Part shown: piece by piece, positions 51,716 through 64,000 of the stretch
Layout: the number at the start of each line of letters is the position of its first letter
Position numbering within the stretch: position 1 is the stretch's first letter
Assembly: GCF_019649055.1 (NCBI RefSeq)
Contig: NW_026570339.1
Span: forward strand, 248,001 to 312,000
From: Paramacrobiotus metropolitanus
Lineage: Eukaryota; Tardigrada; Eutardigrada; Parachela; Macrobiotidae
Length of the DNA: 64,000 nt
Direction: 5' to 3'
Made by a program: the position numbers and the translations under genes
Notes under the pieces: model-generated
Told to the model about the DNA's origin: nothing
Databases searched by the model: none
Seen by the model: the letters and a program-made list of their open reading frames with translations, nothing else

Positions 51716-52691
51716 TTAACGGCCGCCGCAGGCGCTCTGCAGTTGCAGGGCCGCCTCGTGCTGGCGCGCCCGACTGCGCAGGTGCTGAATACTGTCCGGT
51801 AAGGTCACCGCCGCCTGGACAGCCGCGCCGGTCCACTCTTGCGCCGCCGGTGTCCGCTCGGCCTTCATTCCGCTGGGCAGGTCCGCGGAGGTGTAGTAGC
51901 CACCGCCGGTCAACCAGAAAGGGGCCGGGTAACCGCCCTGCGGGGCGGGGGCGCTTGCAGGCAGCGGCGCCGGCGGCAGGGCCGTCGCGTCGAGCCGCGG
52001 GGGCTTCAGGAGGGTGTTGGTGCTCTTAATGACCGAGACGCGGGCGTTCAGGGCAACCGGCACCGGGGAGGGGAGGCGGTGGGGTGGCCGCGGGGCTTCC
52101 AGGTCCGAGCCGTCGTCGTCCGGGGAGCAGGGGCGGTTCTTCAGGCGCTTCCGGTGTTTGGCGCGCCGGTTCTTAAACCACACCTGTAAACGGAAGGAAC
52201 TGCGTATAGGCCGAAGTGGATTTGCCCCGGAAGTGGTGTGTACCTGGATGCGGGACTCGGGGAGGTTGGTGCAGAGGGCCAGCTGCTCACGCAGGCCGAC
52301 GTCCGGGTAGTGGGTGCTGGCGAAGGTCTTTTCGAGGGTGCCCAGCTGGTGGTTGGTGAAGGCCGTGCGACTGCGGCGCTGCTTGCGGGCCACGGCGCTG
52401 GAGGTGCTGTCTGCAAGAGGGACAGTGTAATGAGTGACCTTTTTGACGGGGATGACAATCTGACCGACCTGCGCGGTAGGTGTGGCTGGGCAGGGGGGCG
52501 GGGTAGGGCGGGAAGAGGAGGCTGATGTTGGGGGCGGTGCCGCATCCGAGGGGCTGCAGGGCGGCCAGGTTGTAGACGGTGTCGCAGAGGCCCGGGAGTG
52601 GACCGTGGTTCAAGGGGCCGTGGGCGTGCAGGTGGGCCACCGGGACGTAGCTTAGCGCCGAGCCCACCGGGGCGCCGTAGTACGGCTGCAT
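51716..52691 (-). CDS. Dmbx: Dmbx (diencephalon/mesencephalon) homeobox factor
   Basis: Dmbx proteins are paired-like K50 homeodomain repressors of anterior brain patterning. Three exons on minus: 52691-52469, 52410-52244 and 52183-51716, GT/AG and in phase, giving 285 residues. The homeodomain spans residues 85-144 ([13 protein letters not shown], then [13 protein letters not shown], then [10 protein letters not shown] and [13 protein letters not shown]). The CTNLPE.R.Q block is diagnostic of Dmbx, and Lys50 is present. A C-terminal OAR motif is visible ([16 protein letters not shown]). The start MQPYYG resembles the MQHYG start of known Dmbx1. An upstream in-frame Met (52,796) exists, but its extension is unlike the family. 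The intron at homeodomain position 46/47 is 60 nt, in frame and free of stops. The donor of intron 1 (g|gtcggt) is weak. Confidence 0.85.
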
Positions 52692-54295
52692 GCTGCCCGT
52701 GCTGCTGACGCGGTCGAAGGTAGGCTGTACTTCCGGCGGCTTGTTTCCTGCACTACCTGCAGCAGTTAACACAGCGGTTATAAGAAGCACAGACAACTGG
52801 CGTTCAACTGTAACTGTACGGACCAGGCCGGCCTAGCAAAAAGCGCTATATGGAACTTGGCCTTTATAACAGCAAGAAAGTCGATGTTGTCAGAAAATGT
52901 CGCTTGCATACTATTGGAACGAAGGGCCTGCTCGGCCCTGCTGACTGGCCGTTCAACGCCGGTACACTACACGTGCTCAGCTTGGGCTTCCCGTGAGCCG
53001 ATTAACTGGTCGGTAATCCCGATTCTGCATTACATCTATGTCGTATTCTGCAGCCTGTCTGCCGCATGACCAACCGCCCCTCACCGTGAACATCTCTTGG
53101 ATTTTGTATTTCCATATAAACACGTACTCACGATGATTAACGCTTAATTTAACAGGATAGGGGATGTAATGTCCGTAATTTTTCCGAATTTCAAAAGCAA
53201 CACGTGGATCGTTAAAGTGGTAAACGAGTAGTTGATGTACGTATGTACTCGTATAATGCAATGTCATACTAATGGCGTGCGACTAGTGTACGTACATCAT
53301 TATTATTTTTATGTGCTCGTGCTTGAGCAACTGCACAAACTTATACAAATGGCATGGCTGCACGCATGCAGCGGTATTCGGCATGGTGGACTAAAACAAA
53401 GGGTCAGCATATATTAGCTCCCTTTGTAGCGGAAGGGGTCTATCTGGCGACTGGCAAGGGCCAGCGGGATTGAGACAAGTGTTCGGCCGTTCGGTGCAGC
53501 AGCAGTGCGCCGCGGTCACCAACAGGCATTACGTTCTAATTTATAATTTATACATACACGAGGTACTATCGCAGTAATTAATAATTATGCATCTATGATG
53601 TCTTGCAACAATCATTGTTGGGGCGCTACGTTGCCAGTACGAGACTGCGTTGGCGATTGAGTAGCCCAAGCACTGGAGTGTACCCGTGTAAGTACAATAA
53701 TCAATTCACATACATAATATATATTATAATACGGTATTATTGTTTATCATGTATGGGTAATAAAATAAAAGTACAGACTGCAATTAACGGTGGGCCGGTG
53801 GGCAATAAAAATTAGTGCGAATGTAATTTGGCGTATAAAGAGAGCCGTTTACCTAACTGAATAATGTGATGGCCGGCCAAGAAGCAGCAGTTAAATTCCG
53901 TATAAATCGTGCTGACGACGTAGGTTTCAGTTAGTCACTCATCCAGAAAACCGGACGTCCAGTAGACGTCACTGGCAGCACGCGGCCATGGCGATCCAGT
54001 AGCCTAACAATTCGCCGTGTCTCCTTCGGAGGGCAATGGTCGCAGTTGTGTCGGGATGTGAACAGCCCCACAACAGCACTGACTAGCAGCAGCGCACAAA
54101 GCGAAGTCAACGGCGTCGCCTTCTGAACTGCATACACAGGGTACATGTGCTGCACAGGTGAGTGGATGCGGATGCGTGTGACCAAGGAATGCCGGTGCCG
54201 GTGCGGATCCTTTCCTATCCGGCAGCGCTAACGCCGGGCCAGCGGGACGGGAGAAAGAGGACCGACCTATCTACCTATGCCGACCAAGTGGCCCT
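52692..54295. other. Upstream of Dmbx, no firm gene
   Basis: No recognised family. It contains one weak small secreted-protein candidate on minus (53,931-54,146) and AT-rich sequence. Dmbx promoter sequence is expected at the left edge. Confidence 0.4.
53931..54146 (-). CDS. Possible small secreted peptide (weak)
   Basis: Starting at the Met at 54146 the frame gives 71 residues with a hydrophobic stretch (LTSLCALLLVSAVVGLF) that could be a signal peptide, then SRHNCDHCPP, a basic region and FWMSD at the stop. I recognise no family, and no neighbouring exon confirms it. It could equally be chance. Confidence 0.25.
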   Translation of the reverse strand: MYPVYAVQKATPLTSLCALLLVSAVVGLFTSRHNCDHCPPKETRRIVRLLDRHGRVLPVTSTGRPVFWMSD

Positions 54296-57266
54296 TAATC
54301 CGATTAGCCGATAGCCAGAATTGCAAGGATTCCCCAATTCCAAGACGACCAACGTCGTGTTTCCGCTGCACGACAGTGCACAGTACCCGGCCAATATGGA
54401 ATTATACTGCTGCCGGCATTAACGGCGAATTGGCGATCAGAGATTCACGAGGCGGATAATGGCCCACTAATGCTGATGCTGATGCTAATGCCGCATCGGC
54501 CTACATCTTTTCATCCGATTCTCGTAAGCAGCAAGAGCAAGTAGTCGACTGTCCCGAGCTCTGCCCGCAGCGGCTGTCGTGGAAATCCCAGTCCCGAATC
54601 CCGGCGCTTCAGTTCGGGTAAAATAGCGGAATGAGCGGATGAGATGGAGATGGGCTCGGCTGGCTACAGCGTCTATCTGTACGCGTAGGTATTGGGTTGC
54701 TAACAATCCCGGCCTAAGTCCACACTAATCGCTAATGAATTCCCTTCTCTCCGCGATCTGCGATTAGAATCGCTTAGCCGATTAGCCGCATCCCGTCCGC
54801 GATTCCCTCCAATCCGGCCCAATCCAGCCCAATTCAATCCCGCAGCCAGCGGAACAGCGGATAATCCCGGCAACGAGAAGAAGCGGGACACGCTCAAGAC
54901 AAGACAACAACCAGGGCTTCCCTTAATTCACCCAACATGTACAGTACAGCGATGCACTGCCGCACAATGCGCTTACTCGACAATGAGCCGCAAAGCCAGG
55001 AATCCGCTTTAGCTGGCTTAGAAGCCGGCCAATCCGCTTAGGCCACTTTGCGCTGTATAACAGACCGTAGCATAGTACAGCGGCACAACGGCTGCCGGTC
55101 GTAGCCAATGGGCGCCGCCGCCCGCCCCGCCCCTCGCTCGCCATTGGCCAGTCCGCCGGCCCGGCTAACTGACGCACAGAGCGGGCAGTCATTACATTAC
55201 GCAGATTGGCTAGTGTAATCTGACTCGCTGGCGAATTAGCCGCGTGCAAACAGTTCAGCTTACCAATCTCCGTCCACTGATGCCCGTCGGCAGCGGAATC
55301 AATTGCGGCCTTGTGTACACAGCCACACAATACGCTACCAGCAATCAATTGCCAATTCACCAATTTACTAACTCACAGCGGCTCAAACAACAAATCCATA
55401 CTGATTAGCCAGCCACTTTGTTGCCGCATTCTTCGCATGTTAGTCACTTTGAGAAGAATTGCGCAGAATCGTAAATGCCAACGTGTAGGACGAAGGGTGA
55501 CCTTTCGGGGATAATCGCGCAGGCTTATTTCGCACCGCAAATGACGGTGCTGACTGATTCCGCCAAAGATGTAGAAGCTTGCCGGTTAGATTAATCAAAT
55601 GTATAATCTGTAATCTAACTGGAAAAGATGGCAAAATTAAAGCCGGGAAGGTAGAAATGCCGATGTGCTGTTGGCGGGCTTTTCCGCTGCGTGAGCATGA
55701 CACAGCGCACCTGTACAGCGCCGGGAACATTCGGCGCAGTGTATTCGTGTTGCAGGATTAGCGAGTGCATTAGGCTGATCCGATTCCGCGCGTAATCAGC
55801 TAATCCGACGGACCGGAAGATTGTCGGCCTAAGACTAATGCTAAGACTAATACTAATGCGCTTCCCGCTAATCTGGACATGTACACCTGCACACCGCGCT
55901 GCTGCCATTTCACGTACAGGTGAACTGTTCAGTGCCAACTGTAAAGGATGCTGTGCTCTCCTTTCTTGGCATTCGGGAGCGAACAAAGGCCGGCCGGGCT
56001 GAAAGGCGTCAAAGGGAATTACGGGCCAGTGTTGTCAACAAGTGCGTGTAGCGCGTATTTAGCATATATTCTCGGGCTGTATATGTAACTAAGCCGGCGC
56101 TGAGGCTAATAAGTATCGAGCGCCAACTTAACCCGAGCTCAAGTAGCCGGCCACAATGCCGGCCATTGTGGCCCTAATCCGCAACAGATCCCAGGCCGCG
56201 CCGGTACATACTGTAAGTGTACACTGGTTAGGCTTCTGTGCTGCCTGATTGTTGTTTGTCTGGCCGCACAAACGCGCCTCTGATCCCCGCTAATACTATT
56301 CATGCCCCAGCCACATTCCCCCACATGTACAGCCTCTATTCATCCCGCTGCCAACGACACAACAATGCCCGGTTTGTACTGGGAATTGAATTCTATGCCC
56401 GCTGCTCTGCTCTGCCAACAAATCTATCCGCTAAGGCGCTAACCAACCGTCCACCTAACAAAGACTTCGTTAACGTTAACTTAACTAAGGCCATCTACAA
56501 TGTGTACACTATTATAATTTTATTTATATGTAAAATGTGGTACAGGTACACACATACGTATCTGTATGTTTCTTGATATTCTACATGCAGAATTTTTACA
56601 TACGGATAAACAGAATATATTTTTTTGCTTGCGTACAGAGATTTTTCCTTTAACTAGTAGTATTGCCGTAAGTATGTATGCCAATCGTTTGTAATTCCGC
56701 AGGTAGAAAACGTGAAGAAAGGCAAAGGCCGGCCAAAGACTACCTCCAACTTACCGGCATGTTCATCTGGCTGATGCACATATAATAAATTATTTTTTAA
56801 TTTGTACACGAGGTGCACATTTCCATTTGAACATAACATCAAGGATGATATGCCAGAACTTAATCATTATGCCAGCGCTTGGGAAAATATGTATATTCTC
56901 GTATATCTTGTAGCGCATCAATTAAGAGCTGCAGTAGGTGGAAAGTCAACAAACGTGTATTTGTAGGTACGAGCGGATTACACGGCATTAAGGAGGAAAT
57001 CCACGCCGTTCCTGATTAATTGACACCGTTGTGATTGCTGCAGCGTGTAAAATGCCTTGTCGGCTGAGCCGTAAGCAGGCCGGCTTTATCCCTCTGCGTA
57101 CCTGTACTGTTACTGTATAGTCAGCAGCTAGTATATGATATTTGTGTACAGCATTTCTGTGGCGGATAATGGCGCTACAATGACTGGTCAAGTGCGTATT
57201 TGCCGGTGTGTTTACCCAGGTGCTGGCAAGTGAGCAGCCACAATGGGCGCTTACCCTCGCTAATCC
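54296..57266. promoter_or_regulatory. Cluster of TAATCC/GGATTA K50-homeodomain sites
   Basis: Exact TAATCC or GGATTA words occur at 54296, 54862, 55755, 55801, 56175, 56975 and 57261. Related TAATCG/TAATCT/GATTAG words lie among them (for example 54303, 54726, 55511, 55869). By counting, seven exact sites in 3 kb is several times the one to two expected by chance. The region has no gene and lies upstream of Dmbx (minus) and past the 3' end of Ena. It is a candidate enhancer for paired-like factors, an inference only. Confidence 0.35.
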
Positions 57267-58103
57267 CGCGCAACAACTGCCTGCGCCTCTTCTCAACTCC
57301 TGCGCGAGTGCGGGCCCTCCAGCGGGAACAATTAGCAGCGGCTGCAATTAGCGAGCGCTTAACAAGGCCACTTTACTGTCAACACGTTCATGCTTATGAC
57401 TGTGAACAGCGGCAAGCAGCGCGCTCTCTTCCCGGCCGCCTCCGTCTGTCCCTCTTCGCTTGTTAAGGCCAATGCCGGAGATTAAGGGACATGTGATCCC
57501 CACTTTTACCTCGAACGAGTGTAGGCTGCTGCATGATTACAAACTACACGATTTTGCAGGAATTCTCAGCGCTGTCGCAACAGCGACCGCCCCGTCAGCT
57601 GCAACTGTGTTTCTTGTTAAAAATCCCTCCAAAGCTAGGTAAATACACAAGCGGCGATAATAATAATAAATAAGCGCTTACGCGAAGATCCACAGCATGC
57701 ACATAAAGCTTTCGTTAAAACCAAAAGTACCAAAAAAAGAAGGAGCAAGCTGCTTCCTGACTAAACTTACATTCTGCTGACCGCCACGCGGCGGCGGTCG
57801 CGCAGAGCAGGTATTGCAAGGCTGGCACGCATGCATGATGCAGTGAAACGCGGTCCAACTGGTCCCGGCAACTGTGGAAAAGGAAAGGCCGCCCGTAAAA
57901 AACAACTTAACCAACGCCCAACCAAGGAAACCAACGCAAATGTCCAGTAGAAAACACGGAACGCACGAGAATGAAAGAAAGCAAGTAACCAGACAAGCAG
58001 CCAAACGTTTACACACTGAGATCCTCCCACCGATCCGATCCGACGGCAGACTCCCTTCTTCCCGGTCAAGTGTCCCCGGAAGGGAAAGGGAGCACTGCGG
58101 GCT
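57267..58103. other. 3' flank of Ena
   Basis: Probably includes the Ena 3' untranslated region on minus. A hydrophobic minus-strand frame (57,678-58,016) is not recognised. Confidence 0.4.
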
Positions 58104-61088
<2,985 letters not shown>

Positions 61089-64000
61089 TCCGCTGCAATT
61101 AATTAACATTCTCCCATTAGCACACAAACTGCCACGCTATACAGCACGGTGCGTAAGCAAATTAAAATATCGCTCCCAAGCCCATATCTAAATTTAAAGA
61201 CAGAATACAGTCGGCTTCCTAGATGATACTCTCCACAAAAACAAACGATACTGCCAGTCGGTCCAGTCACAGGTTTATCGCGGCAACGCGAGACGAGAAG
61301 GCGACGACACGCTGTAATCTGTCTATATCTATCTGCATGAGTGATCAGAACAAACCCAGAACGAAGGCTCAGTGGCGGCCAGTTCGGCTGTGACTATTCA
61401 TGCCCACACCCATGTTTATGCTGTTCAGCTGTCGGCAAGTGCACAACACTACAACAGCACCAAGTTGTACATAATGCAATATTAACAACAACACGTCTAC
61501 TGCGCTCCTGCATGCCACTGCCAGCCAATTTGGCACTTGCCACCGTCCCAACAGAATGAATAATAATCATTCGGCGGTGTCGACACACCGACTACACGAA
61601 GACGCCAGCGCTTCCTTTCCTCCCCGCATCGCTGTCAGTGTCGCCACAGAGCACCCCGAACCGAATGCCGGCCTTATGTAATGCATTATAGAAAAGGCCC
61701 GTTTCGTCCCAGTTGAGGAGCGCAGCTCGCAGTGCAGCTGTCTTGTGAGGAATGCCCAGTCCCAACCCCAGCGAGACAATCTGCGGAGACAGATCCCACG
61801 GAGTCCCAGCCCTTACCGTTACGTACCTCATGTCTGCCTTGACGCGACGTCCGACTGCGATGCCACTGCGCGCGCCTGTCGCCAGCTGCCACCATCAGCA
61901 ATTCAGCATCCGCTGCCGCTCTGCAGTGTCTGCACTGCGAGACCGACGACTTCCCTTCCGTCGCGTGACGCGTCGATCCTTAATCGAAATCCCACTAGCG
62001 TCTAACCTACGAAATGCGCATCCAATAAGTCACCATTTATTAACACCAAAACATCCAACCTACAGAGAAAAATAATCTGCCAAGCATAAAATAATTATTT
62101 TGATTGGGACGTTTGCACTTTGCATCCCAATTAAGCCAACTGATCAACAGCGTGTTTCACAAACGCCTAATTAACGCACTCGTCCGAATTTGCCATTCCC
62201 TGCAGATGGATCTACTGGCCAGGGTAGTAAGTACAGAGTAGCAATAAAACTGCGAAGCTGACAATTACGCAAACACAGAGAAACACACGGACACCATAAT
62301 ACTAATCAAATAGTGAATTAATATCGTTATGGCGGTTATCCGATCGGCGACGCTGCCTGCGCAGCGCAAGCACGTGCCCAGCCTGAGTTCTGCTGTACTT
62401 TGTGTTACACCATCGAAGAATTTCATTCTGCAGCACTCCGCTCCGCAGTGCCAGCATTGTTTTGCCCTGTCTTGCCAGGTGTCTGGCACTGCGCCGTCAG
62501 CATTTCAATCACAATCAGCCGCTTCGCAACGCCAACGCCAGTTCAGGTCTACTTCTACCCGTATCATCCACATCAATGCAACACTTTCGCAGCACGTCCA
62601 CAACGGAGCACAATCGCTAAGCAGCGCGCTCCCTGCACAGTATTAGACGCCTTCCCATGCAACCATTAACTCACCGTAATCGGGAACTAAATAACCATTT
62701 TTAACCAGAGACAACACTGGGTATAGCAACCCACTACAGCGCTGGCCAAATCTTATTCTTGGGCTGCCACTGACACTGCACACGCCATCCTCGCACGCCT
62801 CTTACCTTTTTCACCAGCACAGCGGCCTTCAAGGGCTGCCTGTTGACGCCATAACAAGATAGCAAAACACAATTAATGATCAGCACTGCACTTGGATCTT
62901 GGCCAATGTGGATCGCTCTTCAATCATGCAGAAGGGACCTCGTTGGCCAGCCCCGCGTCACAATCACGTTGCATCCCCCAAAACACGTCCAAGGTCCACG
63001 AAACGACAAATAAAGTCAGAAAAGTGAGTGGCGAGAATAAAACCATCCATCAGCAGCCATAAACAAGAGATTTTACAGTAATAAACAGGAGTGAATGCCA
63101 TTCACTGAATGGCATGTAACGAAGCAGCGTGGCATCATAATAATAAACTGAGCAGATTCTAAAAATTCGAATGCCACACTGACACAGCTTATCTCCGCTG
63201 GCACTGCCAGAATTCAAATCACAGAAATGTTGCCAATCAGCGTATGAAATATGAATGATAACGCTGCGATTACAGCCAAACGCAATGGACGCTAAATGCG
63301 ATGAACAAGCGCGACGGCGGCATGATTCACCTGCACGTGGCACGCCGACAGGAGCGCAAGCCGCCACGGCAAGCGCCGCCACCCGGTGGGCGGCGGCGCT
63401 TACGACTGGCCTACGGCTGCTGCTTCCACTTCCGGTTCCGCCGTGCAACTGCAACATCATGCTCACGAATTTTGTCTTTTGGATCTGTTCCTGTTCTTGC
63501 AGCTGCTTGTATACACTGCACAGACGTACAATATTTGTTATACTTAACTACATCATATTCTCAACACGGAATGAGGTTCTTTAATCAGCCAAATGATCAC
63601 ATCACACGAAAACGGAAAATATTGAAGAAGTGCAGAGACATTAAAGAGATCAATCATATTCGTTGCTAATTTGCACCGAGCGCGAAGCGCGAGGTGCTGC
63701 AATAAGTCTTCGTCAAGAGCATAAAATTTGTCTGACGCCACGAAGAGCGTACGTCACGCTTTTCCAATTCCACAACCCCAATACCATTTCCCAGTGGTAT
63801 TGGCGCTCGCGCTTGTGCAATAATGTGGTTCACGACCACCGCTAGTAAGTACACTTCTTTAAAAGCTGGCAAATGCCAGCTTCACAACAACGGCAGTACA
63901 GCACAGGGTAACGAGGCCAGAAACTAGATTGCGGTTTATGCAAGTCGGGAATCTACGTCTTCTTCCGCTCCAGCTCCAGTAGGATTCCCACTGGACAGAG
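61089..64000. other. Upstream of Ena, no gene recognised
   Basis: About 2.9 kb with no confident coding block. It probably includes the first Ena intron and an untranslated first exon on minus. A GC-rich patch at 63,300-63,440 is open on both strands but has no recognised family. A small hairpin atgccattca/tgaatggcat lies near 63,096-63,116. Confidence 0.4.

Noticed and set aside
52692-52796. N-terminal extension of Dmbx to an upstream Met
   Set aside because: The extension is unlike any Dmbx start and contains splice-like sites, while MQPYYG at 52,691 matches the family start.
57678-58016. Hydrophobic minus-strand frame past Ena
   Set aside because: Lies in the probable Ena 3' untranslated region; no family, and Cys/Phe-rich composition is compatible with chance.
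63050-63466. GC-rich patch as an extra Ena exon or separate gene
   Set aside because: Open on both strands with no motif, and no junction could be matched to the Ena first coding exon.

Overview
The window is animal genomic DNA. Its genes carry short introns with GT/AG borders and sit among metazoan repeat families. A Spatzle-type cystine-knot ligand, a gustatory-receptor-like membrane protein and the homeobox genes Pitx and Dmbx point to an ecdysozoan, most likely a panarthropod. Very short introns (about 50-65 bp) and GC-rich exons in AT-richer surroundings would fit a small-genome animal such as a tardigrade or mite, but the species cannot be fixed from the sequence alone.

The left third (1-21,000) has no confident gene. 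It starts with a GC-rich block (1,300-3,700): 27-bp minisatellites flanking a degenerate low-complexity stretch. From about 6,180 to 20,950 lies an AT-rich satellite made of a ~322-bp unit that is itself an old dimer of ~160-bp halves, plus a deleted ~215-bp unit. The satellite is broken by insertions: a piece carrying a retroelement fragment (7,859-8,751), a 1.6-kb element with inverted termini (11,061-12,695), an internal inversion (around 16,720), and a 17,986-19,700 interval holding another inverted-repeat element. A decayed retroelement module (21,270-22,250) marks the border to the gene-rich part.

The right two thirds hold seven well-supported genes and one weaker one. In order: EFL1, the 60S-maturation GTPase (+, 8 exons, 1,014 aa); a secreted protein with six ~45-50-residue Tyr/Gly/Pro repeats and a Cys-containing, possibly lipocalin-like C-terminal domain (+, 4 exons, 604 aa); a Spatzle-family ligand (-, 5 exons including a 26-nt microexon, 342 aa); a gustatory-receptor-like protein (-); Pitx (+, 5 exons, 441 aa); a small secreted Asn/Gly/Tyr-rich protein (-, 101 aa); Dmbx (-, 3 exons, 285 aa); and Enabled/VASP (-, 7 coding exons, 533 aa). 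The exon models for EFL1, the repeat protein, Spatzle, Pitx, Dmbx and Ena close with consistent reading phase at every junction.

Between the genes are several short inverted-repeat transposons, a 5'-truncated LINE with a TAA-rich tail, fold-back structures, and a region upstream of Dmbx (54.3-57.3 kb) with many TAATCC/GGATTA words, the known target of K50 homeodomains such as Pitx. The genes belong to unrelated processes (ribosome maturation, extracellular matrix or secretion, Toll-ligand signalling, chemosensation, head/neural patterning, actin dynamics). Only Pitx and Dmbx look like a possibly meaningful neighbourhood.
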